Below are positions 18,684 through 28,541 of a DNA stretch of 64,000 nt, in pieces. The DNA is from Halomonas chromatireducens. Lineage in GTDB: Bacteria > Pseudomonadota > Gammaproteobacteria > Pseudomonadales > Halomonadaceae. Position 1 is the first letter of the stretch. The number at the start of each line of letters is the position of its first letter. Where the stretch lies: contig NZ_CP014226.1 of NCBI RefSeq assembly GCF_001545155.1, forward strand, positions 213,467 through 277,466. The letters run 5' to 3'. The position numbers were made by a program, and so were the translations under genes. The notes below the pieces were generated by a model, which was given only the letters and a program-made list of their open reading frames with translations, was not told the DNA's origin and ran no database searches.

Positions 18684-20087
18684 TCAGCGACGGCTCTTGC
18701 GAGCCTCCTTGGTGCGCCCCAGTTCGCGCTTCTTGGCCTTCTCGCGATCGCTGGCGTCGGCCATGGGGTCGAAGGGGTTGCTGCCGGAGCGGAATTCGAA
18801 GCGGATGGGGGTGCCGCGAACCTTGAGTACCTTGCGGAAGGTATTGATCAGGTAGCGCTTGTAGGCTTCGGGCAGCGCCTCGGTCTGATTGCCATGAACC
18901 ACGATGATGGGCGGATTGCTGCCGCCCTGATGCGCCATGCGCAGCTTGATGCGGCGGCCATGTACCAGGGGCGGCGAATGCTGACTGACCGCATCCTGAA
19001 GCAGGGTGGTCAGGCGGTTGGTCGACCAGTGACTGTTGGCGGAAGCGAAGGCGCGCTCGATGGAGGGGTAGAGGTCGCCCACCGCCGTGCCGTGCAGGGC
19101 CGAGATGAAGTGCAGCTCGGCGTAGTCGGCAAAGCCCAGGCGGCGCTTGATCTCGGCGCGCATCTTCTCCTTGGCTTCGCTCTCCAGTCCGTCCCACTTG
19201 TTCACCGCCAGCACCAGGGCGCGTCCGGTGGTCAGCACGTAGTCGAGCAGGTGCAGGTCCTGCTCCACCAGGCCACTGCGAGCGTCCAGCACCATGATGG
19301 CGACGTGGCACTCCTTGATCGCTTCCAGGGTCTTGATGATCGAGAACTTCTCGAAGCTTTCGTGCACGTTCTTGCGTCGGCGGACACCGGCGGTATCGAT
19401 CAGCACATAGGGCTTGCCGCGACGCTCGAAGGGGATCTCGATGGCGTCCCGGGTGGTGCCGGCCTCGTCGAAGACCACGACACGTTCCTCGCCCAGCAGC
19501 CGGTTGACCAGGGTCGACTTGCCCACGTTGGGGCGGCCGATAACACCGATGCGAATCCCCTTGGTGCCGGTATCGGCGGGAATGCTCTCGTCGCGCTCGG
19601 GGAAGGGTTCGAGTACCGTCTCGATCAGGGTGGTGACGTTGCGACCGTGGGCCGCGGCGATGGGGAAGGGGTCGCCAAGCCCCAGCGCCCAGAAGTCGGC
19701 CATGGCCGAGTGTTCTTCCAGGCCGTCGGTCTTGTTGACCACCAGCCAGGTCTTCTTCTGGTTGACCCGAAGGTGGTTGGCGATGGCCTCGTCGGCCACG
19801 TTGAGACCGGCCCGGGCATCGACCATGAACAGCACGATGTCGGCCTCGTCGATGGCCGCCAGGGACTGTTCGGCCATGGCGGCGTCGATACCCTCCTCGT
19901 CGCCGCTGATGCCGCCGGTATCGATGACCGTATAGCTCTTGTCACCGAGCAGGCCGTTACCGTACTTGCGGTCACGGGTCAGGCCCGGGAAGTCAGCCAC
20001 CAGGGCGTCCCGCGAGCGGGTCAGGCGGTTGAACAGGGTCGACTTGCCCACGTTGGGGCGGCCGACCAGGGCAATTACTGGTGTCAT
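18684..20087 (-). CDS. der: Ribosome-biogenesis GTPase Der (EngA)
   Basis: This 467-residue protein has two tandem G domains, each with GRPNVGKST (P-loop), switch II DTGG / DTAGV and the NKTD / NKWD specificity motifs, followed by a KH-like C-terminal domain ([20 protein letters not shown]). Der is an essential GTPase for maturation of the 50S subunit. A basic C-terminal tail ([20 protein letters not shown]) is present. It is the last gene of the hisS-yfgM-bamB-der cluster; its ATG overlaps the bamB stop (ATGA). Confidence 0.97.
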   Translation of the reverse strand: MTPVIALVGRPNVGKSTLFNRLTRSRDALVADFPGLTRDRKYGNGLLGDKSYTVIDTGGISGDEEGIDAAMAEQSLAAIDEADIVLFMVDARAGLNVADEAIANHLRVNQKKTWLVVNKTDGLEEHSAMADFWALGLGDPFPIAAAHGRNVTTLIETVLEPFPERDESIPADTGTKGIRIGVIGRPNVGKSTLVNRLLGEERVVVFDEAGTTRDAIEIPFERRGKPYVLIDTAGVRRRKNVHESFEKFSIIKTLEAIKECHVAIMVLDARSGLVEQDLHLLDYVLTTGRALVLAVNKWDGLESEAKEKMRAEIKRRLGFADYAELHFISALHGTAVGDLYPSIERAFASANSHWSTNRLTTLLQDAVSQHSPPLVHGRRIKLRMAHQGGSNPPIIVVHGNQTEALPEAYKRYLINTFRKVLKVRGTPIRFEFRSGSNPFDPMADASDREKAKKRELGRTKEARKSRR

Positions 20088-21250
20088 CGGCGGATGTCCA
20101 GGGCTTCCAGGCGACCGTTATTGCTCAGCACATAGATGCGCCGCGCATCGGTCACGGGGCGCACACTGATGCCCGAACTGTCGATCCGGGTGCGGGCAGT
20201 GAAGCGTCCGCTCTGGGTGTCGATCAGATGCAGGTAGCCTTCGAAGTCGCCCACCACCAGATTGCCGCCGGCGAAGGCGGGTGCGGTGAGCCAGCGACCC
20301 TCAAGGTCACGGTTGCGCCACACTTCCTCGCCGTTGCGGGCATCAAAGGCGACCAGGTGACTGGCTTCGTTGACGGTGAAGAGCCGGTCGCCCACCAGCA
20401 CCGGCGTCAGATGGCTGGAGTGTTCACGCTCCCACAGCACCTCGCCGGTGTTGGCCTGCAGGGCCACCAGGCGGCCGTTGTAACTGGTAACGAACAGGCG
20501 CCCATCCGGCGTCAGCACCGGCTGACCGCCGAGGTCGACCATGCGATCAATCTCGCTACGGCCCTGGGGTACGGCAATGCGTCGCTCCCACAGCGGCTGT
20601 CCACTGCGGTTGTCCAGGGTGACCAGGCGACCGTTGGCGAAGCCGGCGAAGGTGACTGGGTCGATAACCGAGGGAGTGCCGGTGCCGCGCAGGGTAAGGG
20701 CGGGCTCGGTGGTGCTGTGTGACCAAAGTTCCTGACCGTTGCTGCGATCCAGGGCGGTGACGCTGCCATCGACGCTCTGCACCACCAGCAGCTGCTGGGT
20801 CGGCTGGGGGGCGGCCAGCACTTCACTGGGTACCCGTGAGCGCCACAGCACCTCGCCGTCGTCCTGGCTTAGCGCCAGCACTTCGCCATTGCGCGTGGCC
20901 AAGTAGATTTCGCCGGCCACGGCGGTCAGGGCGCTGGAAACGCCGACATCAAGATCCTTCTGCCATAGCCGACTGCCGCTGTCGGCCTCGAAGGCCATCA
21001 CCCGGCCGCGCTCGTCGGCGGCATAGAGGGTGCCGTTGTCAAGCGACGGCGCGATGGGGTACTGGGCACGCCCGAGACCCTGGCCGACCCGCTGGCGCCA
21101 GTCGCTGTCCAACTCGGCGGTGGCATCGAAGCGGGTGAGCTCCTTGGGCGAGTAGCGCGGCTCGGACTTGCTGGCGCAGCCGGCCAGCAGGCCGATGGTG
21201 AGGGTGGCGACAATGGCCAGAGATGCCTTGCGCCGCATGATGGAAATCAT
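20084..21250 (-). CDS. bamB: Outer-membrane assembly lipoprotein BamB
   Basis: This 388-residue lipoprotein has signal [21 protein letters not shown] with the lipidated Cys followed by Ala-Ser. An eight-bladed PQQ-type beta-propeller follows, with recurring [21 protein letters not shown], [18 protein letters not shown] and [18 protein letters not shown] blades. BamB is part of the BAM complex that folds outer-membrane proteins. The start at 21250 overlaps the yfgM stop (ATGA), favouring it over the ATG at 21238. It is placed between yfgM and der as in E. coli. Confidence 0.95.
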   Translation of the reverse strand: MISIMRRKASLAIVATLTIGLLAGCASKSEPRYSPKELTRFDATAELDSDWRQRVGQGLGRAQYPIAPSLDNGTLYAADERGRVMAFEADSGSRLWQKDLDVGVSSALTAVAGEIYLATRNGEVLALSQDDGEVLWRSRVPSEVLAAPQPTQQLLVVQSVDGSVTALDRSNGQELWSHSTTEPALTLRGTGTPSVIDPVTFAGFANGRLVTLDNRSGQPLWERRIAVPQGRSEIDRMVDLGGQPVLTPDGRLFVTSYNGRLVALQANTGEVLWEREHSSHLTPVLVGDRLFTVNEASHLVAFDARNGEEVWRNRDLEGRWLTAPAFAGGNLVVGDFEGYLHLIDTQSGRFTARTRIDSSGISVRPVTDARRIYVLSNNGRLEALDIRR

Positions 21251-21906
21251 AGTATCGCCTCTTCAACGCCAAGGTCTTCCAGCTTGAGCTGGACACCGTA
21301 GATCGGCTGGTCACGCTGTTCGGCGTGGGCCAGCGCTTCACGCCAGGCTTCCCGCGCCTGGTCTTCACGGCCCAGCGCGAGCTGGGCGTCGCCGCGGATA
21401 TCGGCTCGCTGGGCGGCAAGTGCGTCGGGGATGCCGCTGCCGAGGGTCTCGAGCGCGGCTTCGGCATCGCCCTGGGCCACCTGCAGCCGGGCCAGGCGCA
21501 GTCGCGCCAGGCCCTGGATGTAGTCGCGCTTGCTCGCATCGATCACCGACCTGAGGGCGGTCACGGCGGCATCATGGTCGTCCTGCGCGACCGCCAGGCG
21601 TGCGTCGATAAGCCGTGCCATGTCGGCATAGAGCGTGCGGCCGTGGTTGTCGACGATCTCGTCGGCCAGGGCACGGGCCTGGGCGAGGCCTTCATCGTCC
21701 AGCGCCTCGGCGTCAGCCAGGTTGACCAGCTGCTGGTAGCGCAGCGAGGCCGCCTCGGCCTGGTTTTCCTGATAGTTCTGCCAGGCATTCCAGCCAAATA
21801 TGCCAGCGGCGGCGAGGGCCACGCCGGCGATCAGCGAGGTGCCGTTCTCTTTCCACCAGCGCTTGATGGCATCCAGCTGCTCTTCTTCAGTTCTCAGCTC
21901 CGCCAC
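21247..21906 (-). CDS. yfgM: YfgM-type periplasmic chaperone (tetratricopeptide-like, single TM anchor)
   Basis: The 219-residue protein begins MAELRTEEEQLDAIKRWWKENG, the YfgM signature, followed by one inner-membrane helix (SLIAGVALAAAGIFGWNAW) and a TPR-like helical periplasmic domain (EALDDEGLAQARALADEIV, ALRSVIDASKRDYIQGLARLRLAR quoted in part). YfgM associates with SecYEG and PpiD and assists periplasmic proteins. It is between hisS and bamB, overlapping bamB by 4 bases. Confidence 0.93.
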   Translation of the reverse strand: MAELRTEEEQLDAIKRWWKENGTSLIAGVALAAAGIFGWNAWQNYQENQAEAASLRYQQLVNLADAEALDDEGLAQARALADEIVDNHGRTLYADMARLIDARLAVAQDDHDAAVTALRSVIDASKRDYIQGLARLRLARLQVAQGDAEAALETLGSGIPDALAAQRADIRGDAQLALGREDQAREAWREALAHAEQRDQPIYGVQLKLEDLGVEEAIL

Positions 21907-21939
21907 GGGCGGTCTCCTTTACGGCATGTCCGATTCGGG

Positions 21940-23280
21940 TCAGGCGGTCGTGCTTCCGACAACCTTGCCTGACAACAAGGTGGCGAGTTCGGTGCCCAGC
22001 GAGTTCCTGCTCAGGCTCTGCTGATCGCGCGCTTCACGCAGGAACTTCAGGGTCACTCGATCATTGGCCAATTCATCCTCGCCCAGCAGGAGGGCAAGGC
22101 GGGCGCCGCTCTTGTCGGCTTTCTTGATGCGACTCTTGAAGCTGCCGCCGCCACAGTGCAGCTGCAGCCGTAGCTCGGGCAGCGCGGTGCGCAGCTGTTC
22201 GGCCAGCAGCATGGCGCTTCCGGTGGCGTCATCATCCATGGGCAACAGGTAGACGTCCAGCTCGTCCAGGGCGTCCTGTGGTACCAGCTCCAGTGTCTGA
22301 AGCAAGAGGACCAGCCGCTCGATGCCCATGGCGAAGCCGACGGCCGGTGTCGGCTTGCCGCCGAGCTGCTCGACCAGGCCATCGTAGCGCCCGCCGGCAC
22401 ATACCGTGCCCTGGCTGCCAAGCGCGGTGGTGGTCCACTCGAAGACGGTGCGGCAGTAGTAGTCCAGCCCACGCACCAGGCGCGGGTTGATCGTGTAGTC
22501 GATGCCGGCGGCCTCGAGCATCTTGGTGAGCTGCTCGAAGTGTTCGCGGGATTCGTCGTCCAGGTGGTCCATTAGCCTGGGCGCATCGGCCAGCATCGGT
22601 GCCATGTCCGGGTTCTTCGAATCCAGGATGCGCAGCGGGTTGCTGGTCAGGCGGCGCAGGGAGTCCTCGTCGAGCTGGTCGCGGTGCGCCTCGAAATAGG
22701 CCACCAGCTTGTCGCGATAGGCGGCCCGGGCCTCGTTGGAGCCCAGCGAGTTCAGCTCCAGGGTTACATGATCGAGCAGGCCCAGCTCCTTCCACAGCCG
22801 TGCCGAGAGCAGGATCACCTCGGCGTCGATGTCGGGGCCGTCCAGGCCGAAGGCTTCCAGGCCGACCTGATGAAACTGCCGATATCGCCCCTTCTGCGGG
22901 CGCTCGTGGCGAAACATCGGACCCTGGTACCACAGCCGCTGGGTCTGGTTGTGCAGCAGGCCGTGCTCCATGGCGGCGCGCACGCAGCTCGCCGTGCCCT
23001 CGGGGCGCAGGGTCAGGCTGTCGCCGTTGCGGTCCTCGAAGGTGTACATCTCCTTTTCGACGATGTCGGTGACTTCGCCGATTGAGCGGGCGAACAGGGC
23101 GGTCTGCTCGACGATGGGCGTGCGGATCTCGGCATAGCCGTAGCGCTGCATCAGCGACTGCACGGTGCCCTCGAAGTACTGCCAGAGCGATGAATGCTCC
23201 GGCAGCAGGTCGTTCATGCCGCGAATGGCCTGAATCTTCTTCTTGCTCGGCTCTTTATTGCTGACTGGGGACTTGCTCAA
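21940..23280 (-). CDS. hisS: Histidyl-tRNA synthetase
   Basis: This class II synthetase of 446 residues shows motif 1 ([18 protein letters not shown]), motif 2 ([19 protein letters not shown]), the histidine-specific [15 protein letters not shown] and [15 protein letters not shown], and motif 3 ([13 protein letters not shown]). It charges tRNA(His). It carries a short lysine-rich N-terminal extension of about 14 residues ([20 protein letters not shown]) relative to E. coli. It lies 25 bases downstream of ispG in the same leftward operon. Confidence 0.97.
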   Translation of the reverse strand: MSKSPVSNKEPSKKKIQAIRGMNDLLPEHSSLWQYFEGTVQSLMQRYGYAEIRTPIVEQTALFARSIGEVTDIVEKEMYTFEDRNGDSLTLRPEGTASCVRAAMEHGLLHNQTQRLWYQGPMFRHERPQKGRYRQFHQVGLEAFGLDGPDIDAEVILLSARLWKELGLLDHVTLELNSLGSNEARAAYRDKLVAYFEAHRDQLDEDSLRRLTSNPLRILDSKNPDMAPMLADAPRLMDHLDDESREHFEQLTKMLEAAGIDYTINPRLVRGLDYYCRTVFEWTTTALGSQGTVCAGGRYDGLVEQLGGKPTPAVGFAMGIERLVLLLQTLELVPQDALDELDVYLLPMDDDATGSAMLLAEQLRTALPELRLQLHCGGGSFKSRIKKADKSGARLALLLGEDELANDRVTLKFLREARDQQSLSRNSLGTELATLLSGKVVGSTTA

Positions 23281-23305
23281 TGCTGACTCCTTGTTGCCGC
23301 CCGGT

Positions 23306-24421
23306 TCACTGGTCGCGGGCGATCACGTCCTGTTCTGCCTGCTCTTTCTGGTGTACCCGCTCGCGTATCAGGCGCTCTAGGTCATCGACAAGGTGCTCGT
23401 TGCTCAGCTTTGAGGCCGGCTTGCCGTCGATATAGACGAGGTTGGCGGGCGAACCGCCGGTGAGGCCGACATCGACCTCCTTGGCCTCGCCGGGGCCATT
23501 GACCACGCAGCCGATCACGGAAACGTCCAGCGGCGTCATGATGTCCTCCAACCGTTCCTCGAGGGCGTTCATGGTGCCGATGACATCGAAGTTCTGGCGC
23601 GAACAGCTGGGACAGGCGATGAAGTTGATGCCCTTGGCACGCAGGCGCAGGCTCTTGAGCATGTCGAAGCCGACCTTGATCTCCTCGACCGGGTCGGCGG
23701 CAAGCGAGACGCGAATCGTGTCGCCGATGCCGTCCATCAGCAGCATGCCCAGGCCAATGGATGACTTCACCGTACCCGAACGCAGGCCGCCCGCCTCGGT
23801 GATACCCAGGTGGAGCGGCTGCTCGATCAGCGTGGCAAGCTGGCGGTAGGCGGCCACCGCCATGAACACGTCCGAGGCCTTGACGCTGACCTTGTACTCC
23901 TGGAAGTCGAGGCGATCGAGGTGGTCGATATGGCGCATGGCCGACTCCACCAGAGCTTCCGGTGTCGGTTCGCCATACTTGCGCTGCAGGTCTTTCTCCA
24001 GCGAACCGGCATTGACGCCGATGCGGATGGGAATGCCGTTGTCCCGGGCGGCGCTGACCACGGCGCGAACCCGCTCCTCCTTGCCGATGTTGCCTGGGTT
24101 GATGCGCAGGCAGTCGACGCCGAGTTCGGCGACGCGCAGGGCGATCTTGTAGTCGAAATGGATATCGGCCACCAGCGGCACCTCGACCTCGCGCTTGATG
24201 CGGCCGAAGGTCTCGGCGGCCTCCATGGTCGGCACCGAGACTCTCACGATATCGGCCCCGGCGGCTTCCAGCTGCCGTATCTGGGCCACGGTGGCGGCCA
24301 CGTCCAGGGTGTCGGTGTTGGTCATGCTCTGCACGGAAATGGGGGCGCCGCCCCCTACCGGAACCTTGCCGACATGGATCTGGCGGGACTTGCGTCGAAT
24401 AATGGGCGATTGAGCGTGCAT
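23306..24421 (-). CDS. ispG: 4-hydroxy-3-methylbut-2-enyl-diphosphate synthase (IspG/GcpE)
   Basis: Starting [20 protein letters not shown], the 371-residue protein has the TIM-barrel core ([36 protein letters not shown] quoted in part) and the [4Fe-4S] cluster Cys residues in [10 protein letters not shown] and [12 protein letters not shown]. It catalyses the penultimate step of the MEP isoprenoid pathway using reduced ferredoxin or flavodoxin. The ATG at 24421 gives the E. coli length (372); the longer frame would overlap rodZ. Confidence 0.97.
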   Translation of the reverse strand: MHAQSPIIRRKSRQIHVGKVPVGGGAPISVQSMTNTDTLDVAATVAQIRQLEAAGADIVRVSVPTMEAAETFGRIKREVEVPLVADIHFDYKIALRVAELGVDCLRINPGNIGKEERVRAVVSAARDNGIPIRIGVNAGSLEKDLQRKYGEPTPEALVESAMRHIDHLDRLDFQEYKVSVKASDVFMAVAAYRQLATLIEQPLHLGITEAGGLRSGTVKSSIGLGMLLMDGIGDTIRVSLAADPVEEIKVGFDMLKSLRLRAKGINFIACPSCSRQNFDVIGTMNALEERLEDIMTPLDVSVIGCVVNGPGEAKEVDVGLTGGSPANLVYIDGKPASKLSNEHLVDDLERLIRERVHQKEQAEQDVIARDQ

Positions 24422-24431
24422 GGTGACGGAA

Positions 24432-25448
24432 TCATTCTCCCAGAGTGAAGCGAGCAACGTTGTTGGCGCCGGCGCGGGCCGCGAGATCGACCGCTTCGCC
24501 GCGCCAGATCAGCTCGACGCCGGTGGCATTGCCGATGGTCATGCGGAAGGGCGGTTCGCCCTCCACGTTGGCGGTGGTGCCGGGCTCCTGGAGGCCGACG
24601 AAGATGCGCTGGTTGTTGGCATCGAAGATCTCGGTCCAGGACTGTTCATTGAAGGTCAGCTGCAGCTGGCGAACGTCGCCGGCGGCGGGTGCCTCGACGG
24701 CTTCGGGCTCCTCTTCGGCGACGATATCGGGGGTCTCGGCGACCTCTTCGGCTGCTGGCTCGACGTCGGTGGGAATCGGCGCATCGATGTCGGTAGGAAT
24801 CGGCGCATCGATGTCGCCAGCGGCCGCTAGCCGTTCAGCGCCAGTAGGGTCGACCTGCGGGGAGGGGGCGGCGGGCGCCTGGGTGCCGACCGGGTCAACG
24901 CCCTCTTCGGGCAGCGGCGGCAGCGTCTCTTCCACTTCGGGTCGCGGCGACTCTTGCACCTCGGTGGTGGTGCCATCGAGGTTGTCCACCGAGACAGGGC
25001 TGCTGTCGCCGAAGTCGAGCAGATCGTTGCCGCCCCGGCTCTGCCACCAAACGAGGGTCAGGCCGATCAGCCCGGCAATGACCAGCAGGGTTACCAGCTT
25101 GAACAGCCAGGCGCCGATTCGGGAAGGGGGGCGGGAGACGTTTACCGGGGTCACCCGCTGCTCCACTTCCTGGCTGCTGAAACGACTGCTATAGGACTCG
25201 AGGACGGGCCGATCATCCATGCCCAGCAGGCGGGCATAGGCGCGCAGATAGCCGCGGCGATAGGCGGCAACCGGGACCTGGTCGTAGTTATCCTCTTCCA
25301 GCCCGACGACGACGGCTGGCCGCAGGTTGAGTGCCGTGGCCACCTCTTCTCGGGAGAGACCCTGGGACTCGCGCTCACGGCGGAGCAGTTCGCCGGGAGA
25401 GGCCTGGGACCCGAAGTCGACGGTATCGATATTGTGATTGTCGCTCAT
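24432..25448 (-). CDS. rodZ: Cytoskeleton protein RodZ
   Basis: This 338-residue bitopic protein has an N-terminal Xre-like helix-turn-helix ([38 protein letters not shown], quoted in parts, about residues 20-60; [13 protein letters not shown] follows). One TM helix lies near residues 114-133 ([20 protein letters not shown]), then an acidic/proline-rich periplasmic linker and a C-terminal DUF4115 domain ([20 protein letters not shown]). RodZ links MreB to the cell-wall elongation machinery. The linker contains an exact 8-residue tandem repeat. Order pilW-rodZ-ispG-hisS matches Pseudomonas. Confidence 0.95.
   Translation of the reverse strand: MSDNHNIDTVDFGSQASPGELLRRERESQGLSREEVATALNLRPAVVVGLEEDNYDQVPVAAYRRGYLRAYARLLGMDDRPVLESYSSRFSSQEVEQRVTPVNVSRPPSRIGAWLFKLVTLLVIAGLIGLTLVWWQSRGGNDLLDFGDSSPVSVDNLDGTTTEVQESPRPEVEETLPPLPEEGVDPVGTQAPAAPSPQVDPTGAERLAAAGDIDAPIPTDIDAPIPTDVEPAAEEVAETPDIVAEEEPEAVEAPAAGDVRQLQLTFNEQSWTEIFDANNQRIFVGLQEPGTTANVEGEPPFRMTIGNATGVELIWRGEAVDLAARAGANNVARFTLGE
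24765..24812. repeat. 24-bp tandem repeat within the rodZ linker
   Basis: Two consecutive 24-bp copies differing at one base (24765-24788 and 24789-24812) encode an in-frame duplication of the peptide DIDAPIPT in the periplasmic linker of RodZ. Slippage here would change linker length without a frameshift. Confidence 0.8.
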
Positions 25449-25478
25449 GGCTGAGCATCCTTCGTCATGAATCGTTGA

Positions 25479-26213
25479 TCAAGGGGCGTCACGTACGGTG
25501 TCCGAGTCAGGGGTGACCGCCGTGTTCCCGCTTCGGGCCACGGCGATGTCATTGGCCAGTGCCTGGGCATTCGGTGTCATGCCCGCCAACCGGATATAGG
25601 CATCCAGTTGCTGGCGTGCATGTTCCGGGTTTCCCAGCATCAATTCCAGTTCTGCCAGTGCGAAATAACTCCTCGGGCTACGTGGCTCAAGGCTCTGGGC
25701 GCGCTCGAAGCCGCTGCGAGCCTTGGCCAGGTCCCCCAGCTCCCAGTAGCACTGCCCCAGGTTGGCAAAGAGCTGCGCACGGTTGGCGTACTGGGTATCG
25801 CGGGATGCCAGCTCGAGCTGTTCGCAGGCCTCGGCGGTACGGCCCTTGTCATAGAGAAAGGCAGCGTAGTTGTTGCGCGCCCGGCTGTAATCGGGATCGG
25901 CCTTGAGAGCCTGCTGGAAGGTCTCGTCGGCCAGCTCGTCCTCACCTTGCCGTTGATAGACAATGGCCATGGCCTGAAGTGCCTGGGGATTTCTCGCATC
26001 GTTCTCCAGGGCGCGGTTGAGCGCCGCGATGGCACGTGGGAGGTTGTCCTGCTCCAGGTAGGCCATGCCCAGCTCGGTGAATGCCTCGGCGGGGCTGCTG
26101 CCGTCACTCCGTTCGGCCTGGCTGGCACAGCCGGTCAGCCATAGCGACCCGGCGAGCATCGCCACCAGCGAGAGTGGCCTGAGTCGGGAGGTCAGGGAGG
26201 GGCAGCGCGTCAT
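25479..26213 (-). CDS. pilW: Type IV pilus biogenesis/stability lipoprotein PilW (PilF)
   Basis: The protein has a lipoprotein signal (LSLVAMLAGSLWLTGC) and a run of TPR repeats: AEAFTELGMAYLEQDNLPRA, NPQALQAMAIVYQRQGEDEL, SRARNNYAAFLYDKGRTAEA, AQLFANLGQCYWELGDLAKA and SYFALAELELMLGNPEHA. This matches PilW/PilF, the outer-membrane pilotin that helps PilQ secretin assembly, and the position between rlmN and rodZ is that of pilF in Pseudomonas. Start 26213 (ATG) has a GAGG box 5 bases upstream; a TTG at 26228 is an alternative. No other pilus genes are in the window. Confidence 0.9.
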   Translation of the reverse strand: MTRCPSLTSRLRPLSLVAMLAGSLWLTGCASQAERSDGSSPAEAFTELGMAYLEQDNLPRAIAALNRALENDARNPQALQAMAIVYQRQGEDELADETFQQALKADPDYSRARNNYAAFLYDKGRTAEACEQLELASRDTQYANRAQLFANLGQCYWELGDLAKARSGFERAQSLEPRSPRSYFALAELELMLGNPEHARQQLDAYIRLAGMTPNAQALANDIAVARSGNTAVTPDSDTVRDAP

Positions 26214-26309
26214 GGCATCCTCATACAAAGAACTCGTCGGCAGTGGTGGCGGGAAAAAGCCAGTCCATCAAAGCGCCGTGAGGTGTTGAAGTCAAGGCAG
26301 CCACCCGCT

Positions 26310-27434
26310 TCAGTCGGCGTCGATCTGTATCGAGCGGATATAGCGCTCATTCCGTTTGGTGCGATCCTTCACCCGTCCCACCAGTTGGCCGCAGGCGGCA
26401 TCGATATCGTCGCCGCGCGTACTGCGAACCGGTGCCGTGTAACCCAGTTCGTAGAGCCACTGCTGGAAACGCATCGTCTGGTTGCGCGACGGCGTCTCGT
26501 AGCCCGAGTGGGGAAAGGGGTTGAAGGGAATCAGGTTGATCTTGCACGGCAGCTCGCGCAGAAGTTCGGCGAGCTGCTCGGCGTGCTCCTGCTGATCGTT
26601 GACGTCCTTGATCAGTGTGTATTCGATGGTCACCATCCGCGTATCGCCGCACTTGGCAAGGTAGCGCTGGCAGGCGTCCAGCAGGGCGCGAATGTTGTAC
26701 TTGCGGTTCAGCGGCACCAGCTCGCTGCGCAGCTCGTCGGTGGCGGCATGCAGCGAAATGGCCAGGCTCACGTCGAGCTCGTCGCCCAGCTTGTCGAGCA
26801 TGGGGACCACGCCGGAGGTCGACAGTGTGACCCGGCGCTTGGAGAGGCCGTAGCCATTGTCGTCCAGCATGAGTTTCATCGCCGGTACGACGTTGTCGTA
26901 GTTCATCAGCGGCTCGCCCATGCCCATCATCACCACATTGGTGACCGGCCGGTTGGCGGGGTCGCGGCGTGGACCCAAGCTGTTGCTTGCCACCCAGACC
27001 TGGCCGATGATCTCGGCGCTGGAGAGGTTGCGCTGGAAGCCCTGCTTGCCGGTGGAGCAGAAGCTGCAGTCCAGCGAGCAGCCGACCTGGGAGGAGACGC
27101 ACAGGGTGCGCCGCTTGCCGTTCTCTGCCGGGATCAGCACGGTCTCCACATAGGTGCCGTCCTCCACTTCCAGCACCCACTTGCGGGTGCCGTCGCTGGA
27201 AGTGCCCTCATAAACCACCGCTGGTCCACGAATCTCTGCTACCTCGGCCAGGCGTGTGCGCAGCGCCTTGGACAGGTTGGTCATGGCTGCGAAGTCGTCA
27301 CAGCCTTCGTGGTGAATCCATTTCATCACCTGGGCGGCACGAAACTTCTTCTCGCCGATGGAGAGGAAAAACTCTTCCATCTCCTCGCGAGTCATGCCGA
27401 GCAGGTTGGTGCGTTGGGAAGCGGTGGCGGTCAT
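26310..27434 (-). CDS. rlmN: 23S rRNA (adenine-2503-C2)-/tRNA (adenine-37-C2)-methyltransferase RlmN
   Basis: This 374-residue radical-SAM enzyme shows the CX3CX2C motif at Cys119, Cys123 and Cys126 ([20 protein letters not shown]), [32 protein letters not shown] and the C-terminal [21 protein letters not shown] (quoted in part) that includes the methyl-carrying Cys. It methylates A2503 of 23S rRNA and A37 of some tRNAs. The ATG at 27434 fits the family start ([20 protein letters not shown]). Confidence 0.97.
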   Translation of the reverse strand: MTATASQRTNLLGMTREEMEEFFLSIGEKKFRAAQVMKWIHHEGCDDFAAMTNLSKALRTRLAEVAEIRGPAVVYEGTSSDGTRKWVLEVEDGTYVETVLIPAENGKRRTLCVSSQVGCSLDCSFCSTGKQGFQRNLSSAEIIGQVWVASNSLGPRRDPANRPVTNVVMMGMGEPLMNYDNVVPAMKLMLDDNGYGLSKRRVTLSTSGVVPMLDKLGDELDVSLAISLHAATDELRSELVPLNRKYNIRALLDACQRYLAKCGDTRMVTIEYTLIKDVNDQQEHAEQLAELLRELPCKINLIPFNPFPHSGYETPSRNQTMRFQQWLYELGYTAPVRSTRGDDIDAACGQLVGRVKDRTKRNERYIRSIQIDAD

Positions 27435-27461
27435 GGCATCACGGACATCGGAGGGACAGGG

Positions 27462-27483
27462 GCGGGGGCAAAAATGCCCCCGC
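27462..27483. other. Hairpin in the ndk-rlmN gap
   Basis: A perfect 9-bp stem (GCGGGGGCA / TGCCCCCGC) with an AAAA loop lies between ndk and rlmN. On the minus strand there is no T-run after the stem, so it may moderate rather than end transcription into rlmN. Confidence 0.5.
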
Positions 27484-27503
27484 ATAGGCAGGCCTGGTGT
27501 GGC

Positions 27504-27929
27504 TCAGCGCGGGCAGATTTCGTCAGCACTAAAGAAATAGGCAATTTCACGCTCGGCGGAGGCAGAAGAGTCGGAGCCATGCACGGCATTGGCATCGATA
27601 GTCTCGGCGAAGTCGGCGCGGATGGTGCCCGGGGCCGCTTCCTTGGGGTTGGTGGCGCCCATCAGGTCACGGTTCTTGGCGATGGCATCGTTGCCTTCCA
27701 GCACCTGCACGACGACCGGACCCGAGGTCATGAAGCCGACCAGATCCTTGAAGAAGGGACGCTCCTTGTGCTCGGCGTAAAAACCACCGGCCTTCTCTTC
27801 GGAGAGCTGCAGCATCTTGGCAGCCACGACCTGGAGGCCGGCCTTCTCGAAGCGTGCAATGATCTCGCCGATGGCGTTCTTGGCGACAGCGTCGGGCTTG
27901 ATGATGGACAGAGTGCGTTCGGTAGCCAT
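27504..27929 (-). CDS. ndk: Nucleoside diphosphate kinase
   Basis: This 141-residue protein starts [21 protein letters not shown] and contains the active-site His in the family motif [20 protein letters not shown]. It transfers the gamma phosphate of ATP to nucleoside diphosphates through a phosphohistidine. It sits between the isc operon remnant and rlmN; in Pseudomonas iscX-ndk-rlmN is the same order. Confidence 0.98.
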   Translation of the reverse strand: MATERTLSIIKPDAVAKNAIGEIIARFEKAGLQVVAAKMLQLSEEKAGGFYAEHKERPFFKDLVGFMTSGPVVVQVLEGNDAIAKNRDLMGATNPKEAAPGTIRADFAETIDANAVHGSDSSASAEREIAYFFSADEICPR

Positions 27930-28178
27930 GGGGGCCTGTCTCCGTTGGTAGTACGTATGGGGATAGCGCCACGCTATGCCGGGTTCGAAGGAAAACCGGC
28001 GCGGCGCGGCGCTACGAATAAAGGTGCGTTCGACGTCGCACGCCAGGGCGGCACGACGATTCAGCGCATAAACAGTGGGCGCAGAGTATAACGCTCCCGG
28101 CGGGCGTTGAACAATCGTCCAGTCTCCGGGGGCGGAACAATCGCCCGGTTGCCAAGGTGGAAGGCCCGGGTGAACGCG

Positions 28179-28505
28179 TCACACCGTGAAGCTTTCCCCG
28201 CAGCCGCACTGGTCCTTGACGTTGGGATTGTTGAAGCGGAAGAAGCGGTTGAGCCCCTCCGAGACATAGTCGACCTCGCTGCCGTCGAGCATCTCCAGCG
28301 CATCGGGGGCGACGAAGACAGTTACGCCGTGGTCCTCGAAGGCGATGTCGTCATTGGTCGCTTCGTCGGCGAAGTCGAGCACATAGCTGTAGCCCGAGCA
28401 GCCGCTGGGCTTGACCGAGACCCGTAGGCCCAGCCCTTGGCCGCGCTCCTCGAGCACCCGTTGGATCTGCTCGGCGGCGGCGGTGGTGATCGAAAGATGC
28501 GCCAT
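28179..28505 (-). CDS. iscA: Iron-sulfur cluster assembly protein IscA (A-type carrier)
   Basis: The 108-residue protein (MAHLSITTAAAEQIQRVLEE) has the A-type carrier Cys triad: GLRVSVKPSGCSGYSY and the C-terminal CGCGESFTV. The CGCGESF ending and the isc context favour IscA over ErpA. It accepts and delivers [4Fe-4S] clusters. The ATG at 28505 is 7 bases from AGGAG; the ATG at 28511 is too close to that box. It directly follows iscS (36-base gap), where iscU would normally lie. Confidence 0.93.
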   Translation of the reverse strand: MAHLSITTAAAEQIQRVLEERGQGLGLRVSVKPSGCSGYSYVLDFADEATNDDIAFEDHGVTVFVAPDALEMLDGSEVDYVSEGLNRFFRFNNPNVKDQCGCGESFTV

Positions 28506-28541
28506 CGTCATTCTCCTGCTTGTGTGGGTGGGCGTGACCGC

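Noticed and set aside
26283..28091. 602-codon plus-strand open frame spanning pilW/rlmN/ndk
   Set aside because: It runs antisense across rlmN, ndk and intergenic gaps, which are well-supported genes; it has no recognisable domain.
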